64,000 nucleotides of DNA, taken from NCBI GenBank assembly GCA_963169105.1, contig OY720642.1, positions 21,074,965-21,138,964 on the forward strand, written 5' to 3'. Position numbers and translations under genes: made by a program. The first letter of the stretch is position 1. Every line of letters starts with the position of its first letter. This document shows, piece after piece, positions 36,371 to 48,569 of this stretch. The DNA comes from Ceriagrion tenellum. Taxonomy: Eukaryota; Arthropoda; Insecta; Odonata; Coenagrionidae. Below the pieces are notes generated by a model, which searched no databases, was not told the origin of the DNA, and was given only the letters and a program-made list of their open reading frames with translations.

Positions 36371-38600
36371 AGTGGAATGTACCATCAAAAATAGTCATTT
36401 ATTTTTGAAATATATGCGCTTTACAAGCAATCGTTTAAGTAAGCTATTTTACGAGATTTATCATAATATTTCTTCGGTTGTCAATGAACCAGCTCTGTCA
36501 GTATTTGCGTCCATTACAGCCAAATGAAGTAATTTTCATTTTTAGAAGCCATATCTCAGGAAAGTGATATACAGATCGAAATTAGTATTTTACATGTGAC
36601 TCTCTGTGCTGATCGTAATGCCAGATGTGACTTGGTGTACTAATGGGTCATCCAGAGCGGCTCAAACGAGTTGCACCGCCGGAAATTGTGTAGTGGAATA
36701 TTTAGTAGGTCCAGCTTTCTGGAGTTCGCGGCTCATTGACTAAAATAAAAGTATGCCTAAAAATTTTGAACAAGGAGAAAAAATAAGGAAAATGTAAATG
36801 TTTATTCCTAAAAACATAGAGCAAGTTATCGAGCCTAGTTAAACTCCAAATCAATCTCTAGATATTCGTGAGCAGATTATTGTTAACTTGTATTTTCCAC
36901 GTTTTTTATCTATTTGTAATATTACTTCCAATTATCTCTTTTTATGGAAAAGGTTATGGACGGGAATACAAGGATAAGCTAGAAAGAAAAGCATTCAGTT
37001 TACCATCTTGCAGCAAAGGTAGGCAAGATCGGTTTGCTGAAAGGAATGGATAGCTCCAACAAACGAAATGTAGGATTGAAGACTACAGGGAGGTGTACAA
37101 GTATGAAAATAGTTTATTTGAAACTACTATGAAATTAGTTTTACTACCGTTTTTACAATAATGGTAGTTATTTTTATAATGTTTGTTTTTTCCTCCATGG
37201 TTAACTAGTTAGCATTTCCATTTTAACTATGACTACGACAATTTTAACTCGTACGTTGCACTTTTTGTTGCTGCTCTCACCCGCCCTGCCATTAGTTTAA
37301 CCTCATTACTTGTGGGATGGTGAGGTTGGCAGAAGACAGAAGATACACATGTGGAGAATGGAATTTTGTGCCTGAGACTTCTGTAGAGGAAGGAGAAGGA
37401 AAACTTTTAATGGGACTGCACGGTGATGAGGTGTGCAATAAGTACTACTCGCATCAATCCTCCATGACGAGCCAAGTAATTAGCGAGGCTGGCTCAGTCA
37501 TCGCGCTTTTAATGCAATGAACTCAATTTGCCGATAAGAAATTGTGATAAAACTTAAGCTTTTGCGAAAGCATCCCATGCTATAACTTACTGCTGATTGA
37601 CTCATCTGCATAAAGATAAAATTAAAAATAATGAGATAACTTATACCAATCTGATCATTAAGAGCTTCCGGTCGCAGTTTATGGCTGTTGGTATCGTTTA
37701 AGGTGTCATGAAATTTGTGATTTCCAGGTGAAAATACGTAATTATGCTCTGTTTTGACCATTAAAGAAACCATAGAGTCGTACTTTATGCTGATATACTA
37801 GAGTTTTCATCCGAACGGTTGCAAAATGAATTTCAGGCGCTGCTTATGAACATTCCCAGAATTTGGCTACACAAACTTTCGTACGCGTTGGCGTCTTTGG
37901 CCAGTGATATTTTGTTCACGCTAACTTATAAAATCTGTTCATTATATTCTATTTATTTGCAAATATCTGAATTGGAAACAAATAATTTAAATGAATAATG
38001 CCAATTCGTGTAAGATACGCTGGGCTCCGATGTTTTCTTTAAGGAACTCATCGTAATCACACAGGTCTGAGGCTTAATCAGTGAATGAACGACAAAAAAC
38101 ATTTGTAAATAATTAGAATTGTTAAAATTTTAGACAGCTTTAAAAGAAAAAGTTCATTCGGAGCGCTTAACATAAGAGTTGATCTGGTTGCGATGAAGTG
38201 TTGGATTGGAAATTGAATTGCATTGTATACACCTACCAAAAGCTGCTACGCAACAGAAATTAGCTCGTGCTTGCTGATATATCATTGACTATTACAGCTG
38301 GTATTCATTTTCAGATAAAATTGCGTAACCAGTAAATGTGTGGAACAATCGTAAAAAATAAAATTAAACGCATGACAGGATGTTGCTGATTATCATTGAC
38401 CACCATGTCGTCATTTTATAACTATTCTTTGGTTACAACAAAAGAGGAAAGAATCGTGGTGAGAGATCAAAAACACTCCAAAAATTAGGGACAATAGCAT
38501 AAAGAAGCCATAGCTTAAATATCTCCAACATGGCATATTTCTAAATGAAACTGGATATGAAATGAGGCCCGTTTGAAGGAAAAGGAGCCTAGGTACACAT
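36371..38600. other. AT-rich non-coding stretch
   Basis: No gene, RNA or mobile element could be supported. Confidence 0.5.
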
Positions 38601-38761
38601 CGCTCTCTTAGTTGCAGCATGATACGCCGGGAAGGAATTCAACATAGAGAGATGGAATGGATGGAGAGGAAGGCAGTTCCAAGGGGGAGGAGAAGATGAG
38701 CGGCTTTACGTTTGGCGCAAGATGGAGGAGAGGTTGATGGGAGAGGGGTGGAAGGTGTTTA

Positions 38762-38794
38762 GGGGGGGGGGGAAGGGGAGGGAGGGGGAAATGG
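38762..38794 (+). other. Potential G-quadruplex
   Basis: Eleven G (38762-38772) are followed by GGGG, GGGAGGGGG and GGG separated by one to four bases. This satisfies the usual four-run G-quadruplex pattern on the plus strand. Confidence 0.6.
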
Positions 38795-38885
38795 GAGCGA
38801 ATTGGATAAGGGCCGGCGTGTGTTACCGGAGAACGCAAAGTGTGTACACGTGGGATTGGTTTGCGGCACAAGTATTCGTCCCCTT

Positions 38886-38914
38886 GGAAATTAACCCTTC
38901 AAGGGTTAACTTCC
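38886..38914. repeat. Palindrome at the composition switch
   Basis: TTAACCCTT-C-AAGGGTTAA (38891-38909) is a perfect palindrome around position 38900. It extends outward as GGAA and TTCC after one mismatch. Confidence 0.8.
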
Positions 38915-39160
38915 TTCCCTCGGCGATTCCCCCCCCCTCCCGTTCCCCCTCATTCCCCTCACCTCCACGATGGATCACCACTCGAATCGACCAAGGAGCA
39001 GCAATCCACCCACCCTCTCCACGCTCAACCACGTCCTCCCCTCCCTACACCCCCCCCAAAGACCCTTCCACCCCTACATCTCCTTACCATTTACCACACG
39101 CACCTTTCTACTTTTACACCTACGATTTACTCTACGAGCCACCAAGTATGACAGAGGGTG

Positions 39161-39699
39161 TGAAGGCACTAGCTAATAAAATAAGGGAAGGGTGAAGGTG
39201 GGTTGAAAAAATATGACATGAGTTGGGAATGAACAAAATGGAACCGAAGAACGGTGTACACTATGTTGATTCAATGTATTTATCCCGTTCCACACGATAC
39301 TTGATCCAGAACAAGTTGGAGGATTCTCGCTGGAAGGAAAGCTTTTCAGTATCATGTGATGAGAACCTCCATTCGAGCTAATTAGCTAATCACACCGGCT
39401 AAACCACTTGATTTCAAAATTAATGTTTTAAGAGCTAGTTAATACCTTCCAGTAGACCTAGAACTAGTATAGATCGACCAATTATGTTACCTTTTGCACA
39501 CTTCTAGCGGGATTCTGTTTCTAAAATCTAAAATCAGCACCATATAATCCTTATTTTGGCCTGAAGTATTTTTGAGCTACGAAATCAACTGTAGATAACA
39601 GTGTTTCATTTGCTATTTTGGCCGCCTGCTGTCATAGGTTAACTATATATTTCATTGAACATACCTTTAGGTATGAATGAAAATGCCGCTTCTTAGCCG
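39161..39699. other. AT-rich non-coding stretch
   Basis: No feature could be supported. Confidence 0.5.
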
Positions 39700-39934
39700 G
39701 TACAAGTTGCATAAACGTAGATTAATAAGTTGAAGGTTTCAATAGTGGAAGGTTGACATTAAAGTAAAGCAAACTATGTGTCTTCCATAGTTTTATTATG
39801 TTGAGTACAGCCGATTTCGACGGTTATGTCATCATTATCATGATCAACTGCCAAAATCGGTTTTACTTAACATAATAAAACTGTGGATGACACAAAGTGT
39901 GCTTTATTATATTGAAAAAACTTGTGAAACCTTC
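39700..39934 (+). mobile_element. Long-hairpin (foldback) repeat, copy 1
   Basis: The centre 39789-39883 is a near-perfect hairpin: GTTTTATTATGTTGAGTACA and the following CCGATTTCGACGGTT fold back on AACTGCCAAAATCGGTTTTA and CTTAACATAATAAAAC around a loop of about 20 bases. Weaker pairing extends the arms to GAAGGTTTCA (39732-39741) and TGAAACCTTC (39925-39934). Positions 39700-39893 recur in inverted orientation at 41119-41313. On the minus strand the interior reads ATGATGACATAACCGTCGAAA, again resembling a CUGAUGA...CGAAA hammerhead-type core, though with A in place of the first C. There is no coding capacity, so it is likely a non-autonomous element. Confidence 0.75.
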
Positions 39935-40439
39935 TGAAATGCCAGCGATAACACTGTATTTCGTTCTCTTAATCTGGTGCTGGCTAGTATACTAGGTATT
40001 GTATTGGATTATGTACCTTGTGAAACGGTCTCACTTTTATCATATTCTTACAAACGATACAAAGATAAAAATAATTCCTACATATTAGCAGAGTTTCTTA
40101 TTTTGTACCATTTATTAAACCTAAGATATAGGGGTGTACAAAAATAATATTTACCGATTTGTTCTAAAACTCGTGAGTTTTGATTTTTTAAGTACCTAAT
40201 TAAGCCTCGCAATTAGTCTTCGAGACTTAAGTTGTCCTTTACTAGTCCCTCCATGAGCTATACCGCAGCTATATGTTTTCTTGAAGCAGGTTCTGGCGTT
40301 GCAGTCGGTTTTTCTTAGCTTCTTTGACATCGAAGGAATCTTCCCACTCTGGGCGTCATAATCCCACGGTGAACTCAAAATCTGGCCTAATAAGCCTAAA
40401 GAAACATCTCTCTTTCATTTTATCATTCTTTTCCGACTA

Positions 40440-40985
40440 TTTGCTTCATAAATCCTTCCTTGTCTCTCGATTTTAGTTTTGATGCCCTCTTCCACGAACA
40501 ACCCCATACCCTCTATTCCAGATACGTGTTTGTTCGCCCACACTCTGATACTCTCCAACTCCCTTCCCCGACTTCTGCACCCTCAACCCACCCTCTCGAA
40601 CCACTCAAGCGACTGCCTACGCACTCTGATGAAAGAGGCAGGGAGAGAGGGGACAAAACAGGGGTTTGTCTTGAGGGGTGGCAATCTCCGTGATTAGCTA
40701 TCCCATGAGAGAGGGTGGAAGGAGGGCAAAGCCTTCCAAAGCCCCCTCCCCAACCCACTCCCTCTTGTCTTCTCCCCAATGAATGGTTCCGCATCTCTCC
40801 CGAGCATCCTCGGCCCCGTTTGACCCCCAACTTCCATCTCCCCCAGCGTCTCCGTCATCCTTCCAGTTTCCCACCCTCTTAACTAATCCCTCTCCATTGT
40901 CCCCGTTCCGCCATACTTTCCCCAACCCACGTGTCATCCTGTCTCCTCTCCTTTTCATACTCTCTCTTAAAAACATGTGACCACG
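40440..40985. other. C/T-rich island with a short G/A-rich insert
   Basis: C/T-rich at 40480-40620, G/A-rich at 40625-40740 and C/T-rich again to 40970. Overlapping frames appear on both strands and none is recognisable. It lies between the two inverted copies of the long-hairpin repeat. Confidence 0.45.
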
Positions 40986-41118
40986 TGACAAGTTTCCCTG
41001 AATGTATCTTCTACCCTAACGCTTTTCATCCGTGCCAGTAACAACTTATTCAGTCAGGACTCGACAGGGTAGAGCCTCTGAAAATCCGTATCTACGGTGC
41101 TACGGTGTTTTTTTTCTG

Positions 41119-41313
41119 GTGTCATCCAAAGTTTTATTATATTAAGTACAACCGGTTTTGGCAGTTGATCATGGTGAATAATGGCGTAACTGCATATACC
41201 GGTTGCGCTCACCATAATATAACTATGGAAGACACGTAGTTTGCTTTACTTTAACGTCGGCCTTCCACTATTGAAACCTTCAACTGATGAATGTACGATT
41301 ATGCAACTTGTAC
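41119..41313 (-). mobile_element. Long-hairpin (foldback) repeat, copy 2
   Basis: This is the reverse complement of 39700-39893 (195 against 194 bp), with scattered substitutions. GTACAAGTTGCATAA, GTTGAAGGTTTCAATAGTGG, AAAGTAAAGCAAACTA and TGTCTTCCATAG are shared. The match stops abruptly at 41119, so the arm extension seen in copy 1 is missing. The pair could be two independent insertions or the terminal repeats of a composite unit (39700-41313). No target-site duplication was found to decide. Confidence 0.75.
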
Positions 41314-42160
41314 TGAGGCTGTGATCCCCAAAAAGTGCTCACTTTTTAATTTGAAATTCTCAAGGCTTTGGCTTAAAAATTACGAATATTTCCGAGTTGG
41401 AAATTCCGACACCGTAGAAGATATTCCCCTTGATAACGACGTCAGTCACCGCTTTGAACACGGCTACTAGGAGGGATGTTGATTTGACGTCCAAACAAGA
41501 TATACATCACTTGATTGCCTGGTTACGAAGTTAGTTGCGGCTTGATTCACGGCTAAAAGGAAAGCTCTAACCAAGGTTGAAACCAGGCAATATGTTGATG
41601 GTGCTTAGCACAATATCGTGTGGCAGGAGATTTGTTCAGTTTCTAAAACGAAATATCTAATTTGGTTTAAATGTTTGCTAATTTTACTATAAAAATTAAA
41701 AAAAAGAGGTAAATAAATAAGTAATTAAAAAAAATTAAATCAGGTAATACTTTTATGAATATTAAAAATTATTAATAGAAAGTTATTTATATGACTGTGA
41801 TTAATTTAAATTTTAATTAATATAGTACCAAAAATGATAAACTCCATTATTTATTAGCATTATTGGTCTTTTCCGTATTCTAAAAGCAGATAGTCATCGT
41901 CACATAATAATTGTCCATTAACAAATAATCTGAAGAGAGTAACAACGAGTAGATTCTTGTTTAGCAATACATTTTCATTTTGTCATGCAACTCAAGGGAC
42001 TAAGTAGTACACGAGTCGCACGTATCAATTGAAATAAATTCCATAATTCTAAAATTAAATCTTTCCCTGATCTACGGCGCTTGAGAAGGTAGAATGAAAC
42101 ATTCGCGCCAGGAGATTCAACATTAACCAAACTTTTTATCCGTCGGCGTCACAAATCTTC
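41314..42160. other. AT-rich non-coding stretch
   Basis: Very AT-rich at about 41640-41840, with simple A/T runs. No gene or repeat unit could be supported. Confidence 0.5.
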
Positions 42161-42820
42161 CGTGCGTGCGTAAATCTTCCATCGATCACCCCGTCTTTCA
42201 TCTTCTAATCCCTCCTTCATCTTATTTCCGGAACACAGTTACATTTCATGCGGCACTCTCTTCTCTCGGCCATGTCCCTTTCCTCCGCACTTTATCTTAT
42301 CTCATCATTCGGTTTATCCATCTCTCTCTATTTCTTTCTTTTCCACCCATATCCTCCTACTTCTATTAACGTCATTATATGGTCTTCTCTTTGGCCCTTT
42401 CTCGCCTCCTCCGACCCTCTAAATTCCTCCCCTCAACGTATGTATACTGCGGCACACAAAAGTTTCGTTTTCCCTGTTAACGATACCCTCTCTTCCTTCC
42501 CGTTGTATTCTCCGTCGTCCACCCTTCGCCAGTCCTTCTCATACCCGAGCCCCCACGCTTCCTGTATTATACGCATTATATCCCTTTCCTCCCCTCTTTT
42601 GTTCCCTCCACCCACTCGGGTTTTCTTGCGTTTCACTTTCCTTCTCTCCACCCTGAAAGCCACTGTTCCATTCGAGTCTGCCTCCCTGAGTCCCACATTT
42701 TTTCATCCGCATTTCTCCCTTTTCTTAGAAATGACGTCTATTCAGGCCTCATGTATTGTTACCGTATCACAATTATCTTCGATGCTTTGGAGTTTGACAC
42801 TTCGTGCAAGGTAAGACGAC
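42160..42820. other. C/T-rich strand-asymmetric island
   Basis: The plus strand is strongly C/T-rich. A 188-codon plus-strand frame (42248-42814), the longest in the window, crosses it. It is Ser/Leu/Phe/Pro-rich with no recognisable domain. A 144-bp part of it (42291-42434) recurs downstream in a copy with frame-disrupting changes, which argues against coding constraint. Confidence 0.5.
42291..42434 (+). repeat. 144-bp direct repeat, copy 1
   Basis: Aligns with 42910-43053, sharing TTTATCTTAT, TTTCTTTCTTTT, ACGTCATTAT, CTTTGGCCCTTT and AAATTC.TCCCCTC, with substitutions and small compensating indels. The offset is 619 bases. Confidence 0.85.
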
Positions 42821-42909
42821 AGTTCGGTAATTTAATGCCAAGTGTTGAGTTACGTTTGTCCAATGTTCCGAGTTTACAACAACAAAGCTTTATGCGCACA
42901 AGAGCTAAG

Positions 42910-43053
42910 TTTATCTTATTTCATCATTAGGTTTATCCGTCTCTCTCTCTTTCTTTCTTTTTCACCCATATTCCCTATTAATATCAACGTCATTATTTAG
43001 TCTACTCTTTGGCCCTTTTCTCGCCCCCTACGACCCCCTAAATTCATCCCCTC
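42910..43053 (+). repeat. 144-bp direct repeat, copy 2
   Basis: The second copy of 42291-42434 lies outside the open frame of copy 1. Small indels shift its phase relative to copy 1. The sequence between the copies is not itself repeated, so this is a segmental duplication or two insertions rather than a tandem array. Confidence 0.85.
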
Positions 43054-45100
43054 CCTTCATATTATTAGTCATAATAATTGTAACACACCACCACTTAATT
43101 GTTTTACAATCCATGCTGAGGGTTCTTCCAAAGATAGAAAAAATTTAATTTCCTCACTCATTCAGTTTTTAGAATGTTCTGCGAACCCTTTCTTTGTAAG
43201 ATTTCCTCTAGACTACAAAGTTGCGATTACGTTTTGTTAATGATTGAAGATATAAAGCTTGTGAATGACCACATTCTGGTTAATTTTAGCCAGTTTTCAC
43301 AGTATTTTTAAATTCATACTCTTTTAATTATTTTTCTATTCACCTCTCTTCCTTTTCATCACCTCATCTCAATAAAACCGTGTCTTTTATATTACCTTAT
43401 TATTATTATTAGTACCTATCCAGTTCATGCTGACTTTACGCAATATTCTTTCGCACGCCTATTTTCACCTAATAATTTGTCTCCTTAAGACACCTAAACT
43501 CTCTTATCTTTCCATTATCTGATCTTATCCCCTCTATTATTTGTATGAGTCCACATTTTACTACTTTTCTCTACAAACGCTTTTTATCTTGCCTTTCGCG
43601 TGCCATTAACTTATTACACTTTTCATTCAACTTAAATGGATTTTGAGCATCTTTCAAACATTTTTTTTCGTTAAAGGAATTTGTTGACACTTTTCTATTA
43701 TAAGCAAATTAGAACAGGCACTAAATGATATTGAAGAGGACTGTGCTGCATTTACATTGCTGGTTTGAGAAGCATTGCTACATAATTGCATTGAAATAAA
43801 TCTCTTTCAAACAAAATTAGGATTTATTAACTTGAAAGATTACACCTCCGCTATATCAATTCTGCTAAATAAATTCTTGGTGCCGCATTATCCAAAGTAA
43901 GGATTGGTTGCGAAAGATAATTTTCAAAAAACGCTATTCCTTTTATTCGGCAAAATGAAAAATTACAAAAAATGTTTAACTTTATCATAAACAGCACTAT
44001 TGACAAATGACGAACAAATCAATTAATAATGAATACGTTGGAAGTTGGAAGAAGACTAGAAGGTAAGAAAAACCTATCGCAGAGGGACAGGAACCTGGTA
44101 GTCCTCAGCTCGTAAGACGTCAACTTCCCCCATCAACACGGCGAATTTATATTCAGAACGCAAAAGTATCAGATATATTAGGCATAGCAAACTCTCAAGT
44201 AATCTTTTTTCTCTTGAAGCCAGTCTCATGGTGCAGCCACCTGTAGTTCTTATCTATAGGTCTAGTTGGGTATAAAATCGGTTCCATCGTAATAGTTGAC
44301 ATGATTTTTGTGTAAACTGTCTGTCAGTCATTTTGACATTAACTCGCTATCAAATTCAACAAGTTATTCTTCTCGCTTTTGTCCCCAGTAGATATAATCT
44401 TTATAGAATTATTATTTACTGATGAGTACTTCGTATTCGTTCCTTTTATATTTACAAAGAACTACCTAGAATTACTCTTCCCGCACGTATTTGCCCAATA
44501 CATTTTAAACAACATAAGCACCATTTCTCCTAGCAAGTCACGGAGAGAGCTGAAGGGTCTCACTTGTTGACTAGGAACTGCGATGGATAATCATTGCACA
44601 TTATGCGTAACCTTTTGTAAAACCCAAAGTGAATAGATAAAACATCCCATAAAACTATTTTCCCACAATGAGGTAAGTTTTGCTAGAAAGAAACACAAAT
44701 TGATTAAAATACGCGTGCTTCTGGCACGTGCTATTAAAAGTTTCTGTTATAAATCCAGATTTGAGTTAGTCACTCCATCATAGCCAAAATTTATTTAGAA
44801 AACAAATGGAGTTTTTTTATGAGAAGGAACAATTTAATGAAAACGACATAAATAAATCACCACTTACAGTAACAAGGACAGTGATAACATACTATTGAAA
44901 AAGGAAATATGAAACTTTGAAAAAAATAAGAGATGTAAGAGAGACGCAGCGAAGCAGTAAACGTGTTTATCCGACAAAAATTCGCTGCCATAGAGGGTAA
45001 TAAGTCACGCAGAGCATTGGGATCTCACAGTTGAATCTTGAAACAATCGCCAAATTCCAGGAAATATCTGAAAAAATGAAAATATACCCGGATTTTTACA
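43054..45100. other. AT-rich non-coding stretch
   Basis: A (TTA)n tract lies near 43398-43411. Nothing else could be supported. Confidence 0.5.
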
Positions 45101-45109
45101 TGAGAGATT

Positions 45110-46720
45110 TTGCCTCTCCATGCAAAACAACCACTTCGTGGACGCCATCACTCATTGCTTAGGGGGAGCGAAAATGGAAAAAGCGAAAGTGTGAATCCCA
45201 ATTTGATATTCCTCGTCCACCCTCTCCATGTACAATTTCGTCGTTCCAGCGCTCATCTTGCAGTCTCCTCTCTTTATATTTTTTTTTCAGTACTACATCC
45301 TCTCCCCTTTTCTCTGCAGGCTATCACCATCACACGACCACAGCGTAAACCCCCTCATCTCCGCCCTATTTTCCAGTCGCCAAACTCCCCGCGCCGGACA
45401 CACTTCATTTGTTTCCATCCCCGCTTCCCTCCTATCCTCACATCGTCCAACCCTGTTCCCCCTCATCACCATCGCAATCATCAGCCCACGTCATCTACCG
45501 CTCAAAAACCCCTTGGCCACCATCCCCAAACCTGACTCTCCGCCTCCCCTGCCTTTCCTACTGTTATCTTTTTTATCTCTACCGCTTGGAACGGAACCCT
45601 CCGCGCATCCATTCACCAAATCCTCCACATCTCTCTCTATATACCTCTCTCCCTCCACCACAAGTGCTTGGATATTTGGACCGAGGTTCTCCTTTACACC
45701 CATCCACCTCATACCCTCGCAAAAGCGGATATCCTTCTCTTTTAACATTGCATAAAAATAATGCCACCCCGGTTTGCCTCCACAGCTAACCCCGCCAAGG
45801 CTCCCCCACACCCATTTTCGATTGTTTCAGGGTTCTCTTTTCTTCGCCACAGCACCCGGAAGGGTGAGTTTGGAGAAGGGTTCACATCACATGAGATCTG
45901 AATGCGGCCGAAAGAGAGATATGAGGTCAAAGAGTAGTGTGGAAGAGGGGAGAATTAGTGAAAGCATTCCAGAAGGGTTCATTTCGCTCTCTTAGTCCAT
46001 TAATATTGATGCAATGAATGTCTGCCTAGCGGTTTGACGCTGTCTGAATGTAGTCACAATGCCCGAGTGCTGCTATTAGCAGTACTCCAGCCAACACACA
46101 CACACACTCGATCATGAAAGGTACTCGTTCATCGGCCAAATTGGTCCGATCCTCTACTCCCGCCCTCTGCGGCGACCCCGTGTCTTTTGGCAAGGCTCCC
46201 AGTCCACGTTCACCTCCTGCCATACCCCCTATTGCTCTTCCTGCATCCCATTCGTTCAGTCCTCCATGCACAAACCCTCAGTCACCCCTGATCCGCGCAC
46301 CTCCAGCCTATTCCATCACCGTGTATTTTTTTGCGTCCCTGCGCGATGAACACATCTACTCTTGAAAACGTCGGAGCCTTGTCCCTACACGGGAATCCAA
46401 TCTCCAGCAGCATTTTCCTCCCCCCATCCCTCAGCACATCAACCTGGCGCTTCCCTTCTCGATGGAGACTTCATGTACCTCCCGACCGCGGCAAACATTC
46501 TCTCTCTCTCTGAATCTCTGTCCGTCTCCTTCTCCTCCTTCTTTCCCTTGCATTTACGTTGCTCTCGACTAGTGGTCACCGTCATCATTGTCTTGTCCCT
46601 CTCGTCTCGATCCCTTTCTTCCCGACGTTTTGTGGCCAGTTGACCGCTATCTCGCGCCGAGACGCCCGCAATCATCCGAATACTAATCCGCCCCAGTTCC
46701 GCATCAATGGTTTCACATCA
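45110..46720. other. Long C/T-rich strand-asymmetric region
   Basis: The plus strand is C/T-rich at 45130-45830 and 46130-46680, interrupted by a G/A-rich stretch at about 45850-45970. An (AC)n tract lies at 46094-46107. Many frames on both strands overlap here (up to 175 codons at 45228-45755). Their low complexity, mutual overlap and lack of domains make them artefacts of base bias. I see no promoter or splice arrangement that would favour one. Confidence 0.45.
46094..46107. repeat. (AC)n microsatellite
   Basis: Seven AC units without interruption. Confidence 0.85.
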
Positions 46721-47945
46721 ATCTCCCATTACTATAAGGAACACGAGTTTAAACAATGGAAGATCTTTGTATTTTTATCACAACTGGACAAGCATTACCT
46801 TCTCGCTTCAGACATTAATAACATACCATACAGGTCGACTATTTGACAAAATAAGATCATCAATGACGATAAAATAGGTGCATTTTGACAGCAATATTTT
46901 CTATATATAATAATGAGTGGCTAATAAAAATATTAATTCTACTGTCATTTAGATAATTTAAAATTATAGTGTAAATCGTGGGTGTGAATTAAATTTGAAA
47001 TGACAATATTATGATAACCTTTAAAATTATAAATATTAAAATAGAATTATGAATATTTAAACGTAAAGTTGAACAGATTAGTCATAAATATTTTTGAGAA
47101 CGTAAAAAGGAGGAAATTTCGAGCACTAAATTCGCCCTTCTTTTTTTAAATAAAAAAATTTTGAAGTAAGCTAAGCGTTGATTTTGATACGCCTCAACAG
47201 TTTTTCTAGTCATTTGTACCACTTGATATGTACGATCATAAGGTAGGCAATAATTTACAAGGTGATTAACTAAATTCAATAATCCCATTGTGATTAAAAA
47301 ATTATTTTGCAATAATATTATGTTAGCACTTATCTAAAAATACATAAAATGGAAGAACTTTTTTGGTCAATTTAAATAGCAAGTATTAAGTTTATTTACA
47401 AGAGTAGCATTCGGATAATCAATTATTTGATAAATGGGTTGTGATGACCAATAATATTATATCCCACTGTTGAAATAAAGTAGTGATTATTCTGCAGAAA
47501 CTGTCCGTAGAACAGTGGTGACATCATTTAAGGACGATAGTATATCGGTCGGAATTCATCAGTGTCAAACAAGAATCTCGTTTTTTCATAGAAAAACAAC
47601 CCTTCACTACTCTCCTTAACCCCATCATTGGTTAACTCGAAAGGAGCATTGACACAGAAACGTAAGAGCCGCATGTATGACCAATTACGTTCAGAATATA
47701 GACATCACGCCATTCAGATAAAAAGGCGATGATGCTTAAACACAAGAAGAGGAGAGCGCATTTGCGAATTTATTTACGGAACATCAATGGTAATCGAGTG
47801 AAATGGGAAGAGGTAGAAAGGGTAAACTAAGGAAGATCAGAGAAATGAAAGAGGATGGAAGGGAGAAAACCTTAACAAGAGGAAGAGAAGATAGTGTGGG
47901 GGTTTGGAAGAGGTAGCAAGAGGACTAAGAGAGACTTGATGCTGA
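46721..47945. other. AT-rich non-coding stretch
   Basis: Particularly AT-rich from 46860 to 47340. No feature could be supported. Confidence 0.5.
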
Positions 47946-48225
47946 AAATTTAAAACACGGAGGCCATTTCACTTCGGACCAGCCTCAAAAAAACCCTCCG
48001 AGGACCTAATGCGCACGTATGCAGATACGGGGGCTGTGGTGAGCGGAGGGGTGAAGAGGGGTGGGATGGAAAAGTGAGAGGAGGAGGTAGTATGTCAGAC
48101 GGGAACGGGGGAATCGGTTGGCAAAAGGGCTGAGCACTGCGAGAGGGGAATGGAAGTGGTAGTTTCACTCCCATTTACCCTTCTCCATCCCTCCCTCCCC
48201 AGCCCCTGCCCTATTGAGTCCCTCC

Positions 48226-48256
48226 GGGGGCGGTGAGGGGGTGGGGGATGTCGGGG
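48226..48256 (+). other. Potential G-quadruplex
   Basis: Four G-runs (GGGGG at 48226-48230, GGGGG at 48237-48241, GGGGG at 48243-48247, GGGG at 48253-48256) are separated by loops of 6, 1 and 5 bases, a textbook G-quadruplex pattern. Confidence 0.7.
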
Positions 48257-48557
48257 CAGGAGGCGTAGGGGGTGGAAGGGAGGCAGAAGATCCGGACTCC
48301 CAACGCTCTTCAAAAATTCCCGTCCCCACGTACGACCCTCATCCCAGCGCTCTGATGGCGCCTACTCGCGCCCATTAAGTGGAACTAATTCCGTTCCCAC
48401 CCCGTCTTTAAGTTCCTGCGGGAAGGGAAAAGGGGGGAAGGGTGGTGGAAAAGAAGAGTAGAGGGAGACGGGAGAACGAGGTATGGTATTTGGAACGCTA
48501 GAAAGTGGAGGGGGCTATCTAACCTTCATCCTTCCTTCCTTTAGCAATGAGTAAGTA

Positions 48558-48569
48558 TGTGTGTGTGTG
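48558..48569. repeat. (TG)n microsatellite
   Basis: A short run of six TG units. Confidence 0.8.

Larger units (their letters stand above)
38605..39160. other. Island switching from G/A-rich to C/T-rich
   Basis: The plus strand is G/A-rich from about 38630 to 38800 and C/T-rich from about 38915 to 39110. The switch surrounds a short perfect palindrome at 38891-38909. Open frames of up to 157 codons on the plus strand and others on the minus strand overlap here and are low complexity. Confidence 0.5.

Noticed and set aside
42248..42814. 188-codon plus-strand open frame as a gene
   Set aside because: Low-complexity Ser/Leu/Phe/Pro content in a pyrimidine-rich island, no domain, a long opposing frame on the minus strand, and a diverged duplicate of part of it with small indels.
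45228..45755. 175-codon plus-strand open frame as a gene
   Set aside because: At least four other frames overlap it on both strands in a C/T-rich region. The composition explains all of them.
46025..46110. Second copy of the tRNA-like head at 8346-8416
   Set aside because: Only the string ACTCCAGCCAACACAC and a few neighbouring bases are shared, and no box B is present.
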